A stretch of 64,000 nt of DNA, from the NCBI GenBank assembly GCA_018241765.1, contig JAFEDD010000044.1, forward strand, positions 1-64,000. Reading direction: 5' to 3'. The notes beneath the pieces are model-generated. The model did not search any database. It had not been told where the DNA came from and was given only the letters and a program-made list of their open reading frames with translations. The translations under genes were made by a program, and so were the position numbers. This document shows, piece after piece, positions 1 through 9,496 of the stretch. This DNA comes from Pseudomonadota bacterium. GTDB lineage: Bacteria > Pseudomonadota > Gammaproteobacteria > Burkholderiales > Casimicrobiaceae. Position 1 is the stretch's first letter. Each line of letters begins with the position of its first letter.

Positions 1-56
1 CGGTTGGGACGGCGTGTGCGCGGCATCTGGTGCATGGTCGGTGTCAACGCGAAACT

Positions 57-65
57 TGCTACAAT
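57..65 (+). promoter_or_regulatory. Extended -10 promoter element for tRNA-Phe
   Basis: TGcTACAAT, an extended -10 element, ends nine bases before the mature 5' end of the tRNA, so transcription would start around 71-73. No convincing -35 hexamer is visible at the usual distance; an extended -10 can compensate for that. The same promoter could feed the rimP operon by reading through the terminator at 215-240. Confidence 0.5.
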
Positions 66-74
66 TCCAGATTC

Positions 75-150
75 GGCCAAGTAGCTCAGTTGGTAGAGCA
101 GCGGATTGAAAATCCGCGTGTCGGTGGTTCGATTCCGCCCTTGGCCACCA
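75..150 (+). tRNA. tRNA-Phe (anticodon GAA)
   Basis: This is a 76-nt cloverleaf. The 7-bp acceptor stem GGCCAAG/CTTGGCC is followed by an encoded ACCA end. The D arm contains AGCTCAGTTGGTAGAGC, the anticodon stem GCGGA/TCCGC encloses the loop TTGAAAA (anticodon GAA, Phe), and the T arm carries GGTTCGATTCC. It lies 91 bp upstream of the rimP start. In E. coli the same operon is also preceded by a tRNA gene (metY, initiator Met), so the arrangement is parallel but the tRNA identity differs. Confidence 0.97.
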
Positions 151-214
151 CTTCCCCGTCCGACCGGTATCGCGCATGAACGATTGCGCCCGGTTCCCGA
201 CGGCACTAACACGG

Positions 215-240
215 AAATGGGCTAACGCCCATTTTTTTTT
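215..240 (+). terminator. Intrinsic terminator / attenuator between tRNA-Phe and rimP
   Basis: A perfect 8-bp stem AAATGGGC/GCCCATTT (215-222 with 227-234) with a TAAC loop runs into an uninterrupted T tract up to base 240. It sits 64 nt after the tRNA and immediately before the rimP start codon. It probably ends most tRNA transcripts. Terminators in the leader of the E. coli rimP-nusA operon take part in NusA autoregulation; an equivalent role here is inferred from position only. Confidence 0.85.
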
Positions 241-241
241 G

Positions 242-709
242 GTGACGACCGACACGCACACACTGCTCGCCGACACTCTGGCCGCCCATGGGTATGAACT
301 CATCGACGCGGAGTTCGTTCGGGCGCGCAAATTGTGGCGCGTGTTCATCGACCTGCCCGGGAGCCGCTTCGGCGTCGATTTGATTGGACTGGACGCTTGC
401 GCGGCGATGTCGGAACCGCTCCAAGATGCGCTCATTGCGGCCGGCGTCGATTACGAGCACCTTGAAGTGTCTTCACCCGGGCTTGATCGGGCCCTGACGC
501 GTCTGGATCACTTTCGGCGCTTTGCAGGAGCGACCGTCAAGTTGACGCTCGCACCACCCTTTAACGGAGTTCGGAGTGTCGTCGGAACCCTCATCGGCGT
601 GCAGTCCGACTGTGTCCTCGTCGACGCATCCCCATCGCCGCTTCCCATTCCTTACGCGAACGTCGCGCGCGCGCGCGTCGTTCCGCAGTTTCCCGTGGAG
701 AAAACATGA
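242..709 (+). CDS. rimP: Ribosome maturation factor RimP
   Basis: RimP binds the 30S subunit and helps its maturation in the cytoplasm. The protein is 155 aa from GTG 242. That start puts about 15 residues before HGYELIDAEF, the alpha/beta KH-like N-terminal core, which matches the E. coli protein. The motif LEVSSPGLDRAL follows, then the C-terminal SH3-like domain. An in-frame ATG at 176 would place the terminator hairpin inside the gene and is rejected. The chosen GTG follows the T tract with no Shine-Dalgarno sequence; TTG 239 is an alternative. The gene overlaps nusA by 4 bp (ATGA), implying translational coupling. Confidence 0.93.
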   Translation: MTTDTHTLLADTLAAHGYELIDAEFVRARKLWRVFIDLPGSRFGVDLIGLDACAAMSEPLQDALIAAGVDYEHLEVSSPGLDRALTRLDHFRRFAGATVKLTLAPPFNGVRSVVGTLIGVQSDCVLVDASPSPLPIPYANVARARVVPQFPVEKT

Positions 710-2268
710 ATCGCGAAATCCTCGTGCTCGCCGATGCGCTCGCTCGCGAAAAGAGCGTACCGAAGGAGATCATCTTTCAGGCTCTCGAGCAGGCGTTGGC
801 TTCAGCCACGAAGCGACTAAACAAAGAGCGCATCGAAGCGAGGGTCGCGATTGACCGAGAGACTGGCGACTACCAATCGTTTCGACGGTGGCTAATCGTC
901 CCCGATGATGAGTTCGTCGACCCCGATAACCAGATGATGCTGCGGGAAGCGCATGAGTTCGACACGTCGAAACTGATGGGTGAGTTCGTTGAAGAGCCGC
1001 TCGAACCCATCCCATTCGGGCGCATCGGCGCCCAAGCAGCGAAGCAGGTCATATTGCAACGGGTGCGCGATGCCGAGCGCGAGCAGGTGCTCGAGGAGTT
1101 CCTCGGCCGAAACGATCAATTGATCAACGGCACGGTGCGACGAATCGATCGCGGCAATGTGATCGTCGAATCCGGGCGCGTGGAAGGGGTCATCCCGCGT
1201 GACCAGCTGATCGCGAAGGAGAACTTTCGTGTTGGTGATCGCGTGCGCGCTTATGTTCTGCGCGTAGATCGCCAGGCGCGGGGGCCGCAGTTGATCCTGT
1301 CGCGCACCGCGCCACAGTTTGTCGCCGCCCTGTTCGAGCTCGAGGTTCCGGAGATCGAGGAGGGCGTCATCGAAATCAAAGCGGTCGCGCGCGATCCGGG
1401 CCTACGCGCAAAGATTGCCGTGAAATCGAATGATCCACGACTCGATCCACAGGGCACGTGTATCGGCATGCGTGGCTCGCGTGTGAACTCTGTGACCAAC
1501 GAACTGGCGGGCGAACGGATCGACATCATTCTCTTTGCGGAAGATTCCGCGCAGTTTGTCATCAACGCGCTGGCTCCGGCGCAAATTACCTCGATCGTGG
1601 TCGATGAGGAACGTCACGCGATGGATGTCGTTGTCAACGAGGACAACCTCGCACTGGCGATCGGAAAGGGTGGACAGAACGTACGCCTTGCATCTGAACT
1701 GACGGGCTGGCAGCTGAACTTGATGAGCGAGGAGCAATCCGCGACAAAGTCCGAGGCCGAGGCCGCGCGCCTGCGTCAGGCGTTCATGGTGAAGCTTGAC
1801 GTCGACGAAGAGGTGGCACAGATACTCGTCGACGAGGGATTCTCCACGGTCGAGGAGGTTGCCTATGTCCCGTTGGCGGAGTTGCAGGCGATCGACGCCT
1901 TTGACGAGGAAACGGTGCAGGAGTTGCGAACACGGGCGCGCAATGCCGCGCTAACCGAGGAAATCGCGCGGGAGGAGGTGCTTGAAAACGCCTCCGATGA
2001 TCTGAAGTCGCTTGAAGGCGTGGACACTGAACTGCTGATGAAGCTCGCGCGTTTCGGCGTTACGACCCGCGATGCACTGGCTGATCTTGCTGCCGATGAG
2101 TTGTGTGCCATTCGCGTCCTGCCGGAAGATCGTGCACGAGCCTTGATCGATTCTGACTTCGCGGATGTTACGGATGACGAGCGTCAATTGATGGGACGGG
2201 CGGATACAAAAGCCGCGACACAGTTGATTTCGCGCGCGCGCGAATCATGGTTCGCGTCCGCGCAGTAA
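706..2268 (+). CDS. nusA: Transcription termination/antitermination factor NusA
   Basis: NusA binds RNA polymerase and modulates pausing, termination and antitermination. The 520-aa protein has the full family layout: an N-terminal polymerase-binding domain (about 1-130), an S1 domain (about 135-200), two KH domains including IGMRGSRVNSV and the GxxG loop IGKGGQNVRLA, and two acidic C-terminal helix-hairpin-helix repeats (about 365-510). The C-terminal repeats mean it is the long proteobacterial form. Its ATG overlaps the rimP stop and infB starts 15 bp downstream, so it is the second gene of a five-gene operon. It could regulate its own operon through the leader terminator. Confidence 0.97.
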   Translation: MNREILVLADALAREKSVPKEIIFQALEQALASATKRLNKERIEARVAIDRETGDYQSFRRWLIVPDDEFVDPDNQMMLREAHEFDTSKLMGEFVEEPLEPIPFGRIGAQAAKQVILQRVRDAEREQVLEEFLGRNDQLINGTVRRIDRGNVIVESGRVEGVIPRDQLIAKENFRVGDRVRAYVLRVDRQARGPQLILSRTAPQFVAALFELEVPEIEEGVIEIKAVARDPGLRAKIAVKSNDPRLDPQGTCIGMRGSRVNSVTNELAGERIDIILFAEDSAQFVINALAPAQITSIVVDEERHAMDVVVNEDNLALAIGKGGQNVRLASELTGWQLNLMSEEQSATKSEAEAARLRQAFMVKLDVDEEVAQILVDEGFSTVEEVAYVPLAELQAIDAFDEETVQELRTRARNAALTEEIAREEVLENASDDLKSLEGVDTELLMKLARFGVTTRDALADLAADELCAIRVLPEDRARALIDSDFADVTDDERQLMGRADTKAATQLISRARESWFASAQ

Positions 2269-2283
2269 AGAACGGGGGAGCGC

Positions 2284-5085
2284 TTGAGTATCACGAAAAC
2301 CACCGTCACCGAATTCGCGGCCGAACTTGGTCTGAGCGTATCCGCGCTGCGGAAACAGTTGACGTCCGCAGGAGTGACTGCGGACGACGCGACGTCCACG
2401 CTGTCCGCTGCCGACAAGGCGCGGCTGCTGGATTACCTGCGAAAGCAGCATGGCGCCGCCGAAGAGAATGCCGGAAAGCGCATCACGTTGACCAGAAAGT
2501 CGACGACCGAGTTGCGTACGGCCGACGCCACAGGGAAGGCTCGCACGGTTCAAGTGGAAGTGCGAAAGAAGCGGGTGCTGGTTACACGCGCCCCGGAGCC
2601 GTTGGCCACCAAACCGGCAGCGGCCGCACCCGAAGCGCCTGTGCCGCCGGTGTTGTCGCCGGAGGAAGTTGCCGCGCGCGAAGCCGAAGCCGCGAGAGAC
2701 GCTGCGCTGCGCGCCGCGCAGGAGCGTGATGTTGCCGAAAAGAAGGCACGCGGTACGCCTCGGTCAGTCACGAAGTCAGCCAAAGAAAACCGCGCCACCG
2801 AAGTCGAGGCGCCAACGGAAGTTCCGGCGCCCCCCGTCATTGCCGACGCATCGCCTCACGCTGATGCGCCGACGAATGCGCCGGCGGTCGCGACGGAGCA
2901 AGGTGTGGTCGCGACCGATACGGCGCCCGACAAACCGGACGCGACGGCCCTGCCCTCGACCGCGGCATCGCAGGAGCGCGATTCGACGCGGCCACGTATC
3001 GGTGAGCGGGTCGATCTGACGCCGCTGCCGCCAAAACCCAAACCAACGTTGACGACGTTGCACCGCCCGGCCAAACCGGGCACGGTCAAACCGGGCGCCC
3101 GAGAAGGCGCCACTGCGACGACGGCGCGCCCCGGGACCAAGCCTGGGGACAAACGATCGGGCGCGTGGCAGGAAGACGCGGCGCGAAAGAAAGTCATGAA
3201 GGGGCGCGATGCGACGCCGGACGGTGCGGCCGCGGAGGGATGGAAGGCCGGCGCCCGTGGCAAAGCGCACGGCAAGCGCGGCACCGAAGGGATCGGACGG
3301 GCTGCGGCGCAGGATCAACCGGACGCAACCCCGCGCGAGATCATCGTGCCTGAGACGATTACCGTTGCCGAACTCGCGCACAAGATGTCGATCAAGGCGG
3401 CCGAACTCATCAAGACCATGATGAAAATGGGGCAGATGGTCACGATCAACCAAGTGCTCGACCGCGATACCGCGATGATTCTCGTGGAAGAAATGGGGCG
3501 TACAGCCATCCCCGCGAAGGCGGATGATCCCGACGCCGCGCTCAGCGAGCAGACGGAACACGGCGACGCGAAGCTCGAGACGCGCCCTCCCGTGGTGACC
3601 ATCATGGGGCACGTCGATCACGGCAAGACGTCGCTGCTCGATCGCATCCGCGCGACGCGCGTGGCCGTTGGCGAGGCTGGCGGCATCACGCAGCACATTG
3701 GCGCCTACCACGTGAGCACGCCGAAGGGGGGCATCACGTTCCTCGATACGCCGGGACACGAGGCGTTCACCGCGATGCGCGCGCGTGGCGCAAAGATCAC
3801 CGACATCGTGATTCTCGTGGTCGCAGCGGATGATGGCGTGATGCCACAAACCAAGGAGGCGATTGCGCACGCCAAGGCGGCCAGCGTTCCGATCATCGTC
3901 GCGATCAACAAGATCGACAAGCCCGGAGCCAATGCCGAGCGCGTCAAGCAGGAGCTCGTCGCCGAGGGCGTCGTTCCTGAGGAATACGGCGGAGAAGCGA
4001 TTTTCGTCCCGGTATCGGCGCTGACCGGACAAGGGATTGATCAATTGCTTGACAGCATCCTGTTGCAAGCGGAAGTGTTGGAACTCAAGGCAGCGTTGGA
4101 TGCACCGGCTCGAGGCTTGGTCGTCGAGGCACGGCTCGATAAGGGACGGGGCCCGGTCGCGACTGTTCTGGTCATGAGTGGGACGTTGAAGCGGGGCGAC
4201 ATGGTGCTCGCGGGTTCCGTCTTTGGTCGCGTGCGCGCGATGAATGATGAGGACGGGAAGAACGTCACCAGCGCAGGGCCGGCGAGACCGGTGGAAATCC
4301 AGGGCCTCTCGGACGTTCCGTCAGCGGGCGACGACATTCTGGTGCTTGGAGACGAGCGTAAAGCGCGTGAAATCGCCTTGTTTCGTCAAGGCAAGTTCCG
4401 TGACGTCAAACTGGCCAAACAGCAGGCCGCGAAACTCGAAAATGCCTTTGCCAACATGGGCGAGGCGGCCGCCAAGGCGCTGCCCCTCATCATCAAGGCG
4501 GATGTCCAAGGGTCCTACGAGGGCTTGGCGCATGCGTTGGGCAAACTGTCGACGGATGAGGTCCGCGTTCAAATCGTGCACAGCGCGGTTGGCGCCATCA
4601 CCGAGAGTGACATCAATCTTGCGGTGGCATCCAAGGCAATCATCATCGGGTTCAATGTTCGTGCCGACGCCGCGGCCCGCAAACTGGCTGAGGCCGAAGG
4701 CGTTCAAGTCCGCTACTACGACATCATCTACGAAGCGGTCGATGACGTCAAAAACGCATTGTCCGGCATGCTCGCACCCGAGCAGCGCGAAAACACGCTC
4801 GGCTTGGTGGAGATTCGGCAGGTCTTCCGCATCTCCCGTGTCGGAGCCGTCGCTGGATGCTATGTTCTTGAAGGCGTGGTGAAGCGTGGTGCGTCCGTAC
4901 GATTGTTGCGTGACAACGTGGTCGTCTGGAGTGGCGAACTCGACTCGTTGAAGCGATTCAAGGACGATGTGCGTGAAGTCAAGGAAGGTTACGAGTGCGG
5001 TTTGTCGTTGAAAAACTACAACGACATTCAGGAAGGTGACCGTCTGGAGATTTACGAAATCGTCGAAGTTTCGCGTTCCCTGTAG
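2284..5085 (+). CDS. infB: Translation initiation factor IF-2
   Basis: IF-2 is the GTPase that places initiator tRNA on the 30S subunit and promotes subunit joining. The 933-aa protein starts at TTG 2284, behind GGGGGAG with good spacing. Residues 2-50 are the IF2 N-terminal domain ([10 protein letters not shown]). Then comes a long, low-complexity, Ala/Pro/Lys/Arg-rich linker to about residue 350, a second IF2-N module ([10 protein letters not shown]), and the G domain with GHVDHGKT at 442-449, DTPGHEAF and NKID. Domains II to IV fill the C-terminus. The linker resembles those of other betaproteobacterial IF-2 proteins. Confidence 0.97.
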   Translation: MSITKTTVTEFAAELGLSVSALRKQLTSAGVTADDATSTLSAADKARLLDYLRKQHGAAEENAGKRITLTRKSTTELRTADATGKARTVQVEVRKKRVLVTRAPEPLATKPAAAAPEAPVPPVLSPEEVAAREAEAARDAALRAAQERDVAEKKARGTPRSVTKSAKENRATEVEAPTEVPAPPVIADASPHADAPTNAPAVATEQGVVATDTAPDKPDATALPSTAASQERDSTRPRIGERVDLTPLPPKPKPTLTTLHRPAKPGTVKPGAREGATATTARPGTKPGDKRSGAWQEDAARKKVMKGRDATPDGAAAEGWKAGARGKAHGKRGTEGIGRAAAQDQPDATPREIIVPETITVAELAHKMSIKAAELIKTMMKMGQMVTINQVLDRDTAMILVEEMGRTAIPAKADDPDAALSEQTEHGDAKLETRPPVVTIMGHVDHGKTSLLDRIRATRVAVGEAGGITQHIGAYHVSTPKGGITFLDTPGHEAFTAMRARGAKITDIVILVVAADDGVMPQTKEAIAHAKAASVPIIVAINKIDKPGANAERVKQELVAEGVVPEEYGGEAIFVPVSALTGQGIDQLLDSILLQAEVLELKAALDAPARGLVVEARLDKGRGPVATVLVMSGTLKRGDMVLAGSVFGRVRAMNDEDGKNVTSAGPARPVEIQGLSDVPSAGDDILVLGDERKAREIALFRQGKFRDVKLAKQQAAKLENAFANMGEAAAKALPLIIKADVQGSYEGLAHALGKLSTDEVRVQIVHSAVGAITESDINLAVASKAIIIGFNVRADAAARKLAEAEGVQVRYYDIIYEAVDDVKNALSGMLAPEQRENTLGLVEIRQVFRISRVGAVAGCYVLEGVVKRGASVRLLRDNVVVWSGELDSLKRFKDDVREVKEGYECGLSLKNYNDIQEGDRLEIYEIVEVSRSL

Positions 5086-5090
5086 CGCCA

Positions 5091-5495
5091 ATGAAGCAGG
5101 GTCTTTCTCCGCGCGCACTGCGCGTATCAGAGCAAATTCAGCGCGAGTTGGCGCAAATGCTCGCGATCGAGGTCAAGGACCCGCGGCTGCACGGGGTGAC
5201 GGTGACGGAAGTCGAGGTTACGCCGGACTTGGGCGTGGCGCGTGTGCGTTACGTGACGCATGCCGGTCTCGCCGGACAAGCGGAAGCCGACGCCGGGTTC
5301 GCGAGTGTCCAGGGCTTTTTGCGCCGTGGAATCGCGGAGCGCCTGTCGATCTACAAGGCACCACAGTTGCGTTTTGAGTATGACGCAACTTTCGAAGAAG
5401 GCGTACGCCTGTCTGCATTGATCGATCAGGCCCGGGCGGACGATGCGCGCGTTCTCACCGTCGCACCAGGCGAATCGCCCACTGACGAACGCTGA
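5091..5495 (+). CDS. rbfA: 30S ribosome-binding factor RbfA
   Basis: RbfA is a cold-shock associated assembly factor that binds pre-30S particles near the 16S rRNA 5' end. The 134-aa protein has the expected single KH-like fold with RVSEQIQREL near the N-terminus and VEVTPDLGVARVRY in the core, close to the usual family length. It starts 5 bp after the infB stop, with no clear Shine-Dalgarno sequence, so translation probably depends on ribosomes finishing infB. Confidence 0.95.
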   Translation: MKQGLSPRALRVSEQIQRELAQMLAIEVKDPRLHGVTVTEVEVTPDLGVARVRYVTHAGLAGQAEADAGFASVQGFLRRGIAERLSIYKAPQLRFEYDATFEEGVRLSALIDQARADDARVLTVAPGESPTDER

Positions 5496-5498
5496 TCG

Positions 5499-6413
5499 AT
5501 GTCGCTCCACGGCGTTGCGCTCGTCGACAAACCGATCGGCATGTCATCGTTTGCGGTGGTCAGCCGCATGCGTAGGGCGTTTCGTGATTTGGGCATAAGC
5601 AAGGCAGGACACACCGGGACGTTGGATCCGCTGGCGAGCGGTTTGTTGCCGATATGCCTTGGAGAGGCGACCAAGTTCGCCCAGCGCTTGCTGGATGCCG
5701 ACAAGGGCTATCTGGCGACCATTCAATTTGGCAGCGCTACCACCACGGGAGACGCCGAGGGGGAGGTCACCGCACGCAGTGAGTGTGCCGTTTCGGCATC
5801 GATGGTCGCGGCAGCCTTGCGCCGATTTTTGGGACGCACCTTGCAGCGGCCACCCGCGTTCTCGGCGCTGAAGATCGCAGGCAGGCCGGCCTATCAGTAC
5901 GCGCGTGACGGCGTCGCGATCGAACTGCCGTTGCGTGAAATCGAGATTCATGAGTTGCAGCTAAGGGCATTCGACGTCGAACATCAGCGCGCCGAGATTG
6001 AAGTGGCGTGCAGCAAAGGTACGTACATTCGATCCCTCGCCGTCGATATTGCTGCGGCCGTCGATGCTGTCGGTCACCTGTGCGCGCTTCGTCGCACCCG
6101 CACCGCGGGATTTCGCGTTGAGGACGCACATCCACTTGACATGTGGACCAGTGCAAATGAGGAGCAGCGCGGATCATGGCTGCTACCGACGGATTCGTTG
6201 TTGAGCGACTTGCCGGCCGTCGTGCTCGACGGCGTGCGCGCGTCAGATCTGCGGAACGGCAAAGTGGTAGCACTGCCCGCCGATCATGCCGGTGATGCTA
6301 CGGAGTTGGTTCGCGCCTACGACGCGCGTGAGGTGTCCGCCGCGTTTGTTGGGCTGGCAAGAATGATTTCGCGTACCGAACTGCGCGCGGAGCGGCTGTT
6401 GTCAACGGCGTGA
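5499..6413 (+). CDS. truB: tRNA pseudouridine(55) synthase TruB
   Basis: TruB makes pseudouridine 55 in the T loop of tRNAs. The 304-aa protein carries the TruB-family motif GHTGTLDPLASG with the catalytic Asp at about position 43, and KGTYIRSLAVD further on; the C-terminal PUA-like part is short. It follows rbfA by 3 bp and closes the operon. The rpsO and pnp genes that follow truB in E. coli are not here: the next gene, recJ, is convergent. Confidence 0.95.
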   Translation: MSLHGVALVDKPIGMSSFAVVSRMRRAFRDLGISKAGHTGTLDPLASGLLPICLGEATKFAQRLLDADKGYLATIQFGSATTTGDAEGEVTARSECAVSASMVAAALRRFLGRTLQRPPAFSALKIAGRPAYQYARDGVAIELPLREIEIHELQLRAFDVEHQRAEIEVACSKGTYIRSLAVDIAAAVDAVGHLCALRRTRTAGFRVEDAHPLDMWTSANEEQRGSWLLPTDSLLSDLPAVVLDGVRASDLRNGKVVALPADHAGDATELVRAYDAREVSAAFVGLARMISRTELRAERLLSTA

Positions 6414-6465
6414 TGGCGGTTGTGATGAAGTGCGCGAGTCGGAAGGCAGCGGTGACCTGCCCCTG

Positions 6466-6741
6466 GCCATCCGTGTCGGGTTCGTGCTCGTTATGGGCGA
6501 ACGCGGAGTTTCCTTGATTGGCGCGGCTCGCAGGGCAACTTTCACGTACCGACGCCATCAGCGCGCCGCTGGTTTGCTCCCAGTGCGCGCAGAGGCGCAT
6601 GCAACGCATTGATCAATAAGAGAAAATTGGCTTCATGCGCTTCCCATGGGATTTTTTCTCGTTTTCAAGTCGACTTTTGGCCAATTTCGCGCCGAAAGCC
6701 CGTTATGGATGCGCCTTCCAGCGCAAAGCTGTATCGCATAC
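6466..6741. repeat. Long interspersed repeat, copy A (downstream of truB)
   Basis: This 276-bp unit fills most of the gap after truB and is repeated at 19242-19517 with a nearly identical layout. The best conserved stretches are TTTCCTTGAT..GGCGCGGCT plus AGGGCAACTTTCACGT near 6510-6547, and the 3' part after a central GTCGAC (6669-6674) up to TGTATCG. The 3' arm is the same sequence that forms palindromes at 34.4 and 49.3 kb, but the 5' arm here is a different sequence. It contains a 39-codon plus-strand open frame (6493-6612) whose differences from copy B are mostly non-synonymous, so I do not call it a gene. Confidence 0.75.
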
Positions 6742-6774
6742 GGGCGCCGCTGATCTGCGCAAACCCCAAACTCG

Positions 6775-8487
6775 CTATGTGGGCCACCAGTGCTCGACGA
6801 GCAACTCCAAGCGTTGTGTCCCCTGATACTCCGACAGCGACACTCGATACGCGGCCCGCATCGGTTGTGGCGGAGTTTCGGTGCAACCAAATCGGATCGC
6901 GTCGAAGGTGCGCCCGTCGCGTTTGAGGCGAAGCTTGGTGTGCCTGAACGCTACGACGCGGGCGTCCATCACGGTAAACACGTCGTCGAACAGCGGCGCC
7001 GGAAATGCCTGCCCCCACACATGGCGGTGCAGTGATTCGACGGTCTCGAAATCGAGTTCGGCGAGATTCAATGAGCCGTCGCTGTCAATTTGCTGCTCCA
7101 ATTGCTCCGGCGTGAGCCACTCGCACGCGACCTGCTCGAACGCCGCTGCGAACGCGTCGAGTCGAGGCGCGTCGACCGTGAGGCCGGCTGCCATCGCGTG
7201 ACCGCCGAATCGCCGAATGACACCGGGCGCACGCTTGGCAACGAGATCAATGGCGTCGCGAAGGTGGAAACCGGGAATCGATCGACCCGAGCCTTTCAGC
7301 TCGCCCCGATCGCCGGGCGCGAACACAATGCTCGGACGGTGGTAGCGCTCGCGCAATCGACCGGCGACGATACCGACAACGCCTTGATGCCATGAGGTGT
7401 CGCTGACCACGATGCTCTTCTTGTTTCCGTCCCAGCCCTCCGCGATCATTCGGTCGGCTTCGTCGCGCATGCCACTCTCGATTTCTCGCCGATCACGATT
7501 GAGTCGATCAAGCGAGAGGGCGATGCTGGCCGCCCGCTCGTCGTCGTCGGTCACCAGACATTCGATGCCCTGGGCAATGTCGTCAAGGCGACCCGCTGCG
7601 TTGAGCCGTGGGCCGAGCATGAACCCGAGGTCGTTCGCGGTCGCGCGGTGAGGGTCTCGTTTCGAAACGTCGAACAATGCCTTGATGCCGGCTGATGCGC
7701 AACCGTCCCGCATCCGGCGAAGCCCCGCCGCAACCAACGTCCGATTGACGGAGTCGAGTGGCACGACGTCGGCCACGGTGCCGAGCGCAACCAAGTCGAG
7801 CAGCACCGTGAGATCGGGCTGGCTGCTCGTCGTGTACGTTCCACGTTCACGCATCTTGGCGCGAAGCGCAAGCAGCACGTAGAAAAGTACCCCGACGCCT
7901 GCGATTGATTTGCTCGGAAATGCGCATCCCGGTTGATTGGGGTTGACGATGGTGTCCGTTTCAGGAAGAGCCGGCCCTGGCAGATGATGGTCGGTGATCA
8001 GGACGTCAATGCCTCTTGCGCGCGCGGAGGCCACACCGTCGGTGCTGGCGATCCCGTTGTCGACGGTGACGATCAGAGCCGGGTGGCGCTCAGCGGCGAC
8101 GGCTACGATCTCTGGCGTCAGTCCATAACCAAATTTGAAGCGATTGGGTACGATGTACCCCACGTCGGCACCGAGCGCGCGCAAGCCCCGCAGGGCGACG
8201 GCACACGCGGTGGCACCGTCGGCATCGTAATCGGCAACGATCACAATGCGCTCGCCACCGTCAATCGCACGCATCAGGCGATCACAACTGGCCGAAATGC
8301 CTTTGAGGCTCCATGGCGATGGGAGATCCGCCAGCCGCGCATTGGCATCTACGGCGCGCCCGATCCCCCGCGCTGCGTACAGGCGAGCGAACAGCGGCGC
8401 AACGCCGGAAGCAATCAAGGTGTTTGCGGCGTCGGCATCGAACGGACGTTGCCGGAGCGACGGCCCTGTCGGTGGCGTTTCACTCAT
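6775..8487 (-). CDS. recJ: Single-stranded-DNA-specific exonuclease RecJ
   Basis: RecJ degrades single-stranded DNA 5' to 3' in recombination, mismatch and base-excision repair. The 570-aa protein shows the DHH-family metal motifs in order: VADYDADGAT (DYDADG at 86-91), TVDNGIAS, and ITDHHLPG (DHH at 166-168), then the DHHA1 part with GGHAMAAGL. I chose ATG 8487, which overlaps the upstream stop as ATGA and places the family start (MSETPP) correctly; an in-frame ATG 60 bp further upstream lies inside the previous gene. It is the last gene of a three-gene operon and converges on truB. Confidence 0.95.
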   Translation of the reverse strand: MSETPPTGPSLRQRPFDADAANTLIASGVAPLFARLYAARGIGRAVDANARLADLPSPWSLKGISASCDRLMRAIDGGERIVIVADYDADGATACAVALRGLRALGADVGYIVPNRFKFGYGLTPEIVAVAAERHPALIVTVDNGIASTDGVASARARGIDVLITDHHLPGPALPETDTIVNPNQPGCAFPSKSIAGVGVLFYVLLALRAKMRERGTYTTSSQPDLTVLLDLVALGTVADVVPLDSVNRTLVAAGLRRMRDGCASAGIKALFDVSKRDPHRATANDLGFMLGPRLNAAGRLDDIAQGIECLVTDDDERAASIALSLDRLNRDRREIESGMRDEADRMIAEGWDGNKKSIVVSDTSWHQGVVGIVAGRLRERYHRPSIVFAPGDRGELKGSGRSIPGFHLRDAIDLVAKRAPGVIRRFGGHAMAAGLTVDAPRLDAFAAAFEQVACEWLTPEQLEQQIDSDGSLNLAELDFETVESLHRHVWGQAFPAPLFDDVFTVMDARVVAFRHTKLRLKRDGRTFDAIRFGCTETPPQPMRAAYRVSLSEYQGTQRLELLVEHWWPT

Positions 8488-9476
8488 GCCGTGAATCGGG
8501 TATGCAGGGACAGCAGTGCTTGCGCCAGCGCCGGCTTGCTCCGCCAACGGCGCAACAGGCGAGGTAGCGACGCCGAGGCGCGGCGCTGAATGCGCACCCG
8601 CGGCAGCGTGTCGCCAAGGATCATGTCATCGGAATCGAGCATGTCGCCGATGCACCGCGACCACGCGCTGTGCCAAGCCGTTGGGTCGCCCGCTCGCAAC
8701 GCTCGCAGGTGATCGTCGCGGACCTTGACCATGGTTTCGGTATCACGCCCAAACCCCCACAGCCAAACGGCGTTGATCGGCGGACGACCGAGCGTTGCGC
8801 GGGCAGCATTGAGCGGATGCTGATGCAGCAGCATTTGCAGCTCATTCATCCAACGCTCCACGCGGCGCCCATCCCGACCCCTCGGCAGGTTCGGCCGGAA
8901 TAGTTCTCCGACGATCGCGTTGGGCCGTTCGGTGAAGACGTCAAGCGACTCATTGACGCAGACGAGCCAGCGTTCTGTGTCGACGTAGGTAAGTGTCACC
9001 CCCGAATCGGCCAAATGATCATGACAAGAAGCGCAAAGAGCGCGTGACTCATCCTGGTCGAGTCGTGCGATATCGCTCTCCAATGGGGTCAGATCTGTCA
9101 TTCCGACCTGTGCCGCCAACGGCGTCGCAACCCCGAACGTCGCGCCGAAGGGCGGCACGAAGTCACTCGACGAAGCGATCGGGGTGCGAGGGCCGACCTC
9201 TCCCGCCAGCGCGATGCGGTTCTCAGGTTGCGTCCTTGATGTGCAATCCCGAATTTCGGCTCTTTCGTGTGCTGTCCGGGCCAACCTCACGCCGTCGGGC
9301 AGGTCGCCATCACAGCGGGCGACGATACGCTCGATGTCGCTCCATGAGCCTTGCACGGGGGATGCGTTCGCTTCCTCCAGGAGCGCGGCGGCATCCCGAT
9401 GTGTCGGCAGATCGGCGCACAGCGCGCGCAGCGTCCGCACGTCGTAGGGGAACGAGCCCTGCAGCAGAAGGGGCAC
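8484..9476 (-). CDS. RpfE-type regulatory/hypothetical protein
   Basis: The C-terminal half matches the family annotated as RpfE-type regulatory protein, which sits next to recJ in Xanthomonas and many betaproteobacteria; its biochemical role is unknown. Recognisable parts are ERWLVCVNESLDVFTERP and GRPPINAVWLWGFG. The protein is about 330 aa from GTG 9476; TTG 9482 is equally possible, and neither has a strong ribosome site. The open frame continues upstream into the DUF349 gene and is not used there. It overlaps recJ by 4 bp, so the two are probably co-translated. Confidence 0.75.
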   Translation of the reverse strand: MPLLLQGSFPYDVRTLRALCADLPTHRDAAALLEEANASPVQGSWSDIERIVARCDGDLPDGVRLARTAHERAEIRDCTSRTQPENRIALAGEVGPRTPIASSSDFVPPFGATFGVATPLAAQVGMTDLTPLESDIARLDQDESRALCASCHDHLADSGVTLTYVDTERWLVCVNESLDVFTERPNAIVGELFRPNLPRGRDGRRVERWMNELQMLLHQHPLNAARATLGRPPINAVWLWGFGRDTETMVKVRDDHLRALRAGDPTAWHSAWSRCIGDMLDSDDMILGDTLPRVRIQRRASASLPRLLRRWRSKPALAQALLSLHTRFTA

Positions 9477-9496
9477 AGGCAACGCCGCCGACCTGC

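Noticed and set aside
176-241. ATG 176 as the rimP start
   Set aside because: It would add 22 non-homologous residues and place a strong intrinsic terminator within the coding sequence.
2776-4068. 430-codon minus-strand open frame opposite infB
   Set aside because: It is a shadow of the infB linker and G domain, with no homology signal.
6414-6774. rpsO or pnp downstream of truB
   Set aside because: The region holds only the repeat element; no ribosomal protein or PNPase sequence is present.
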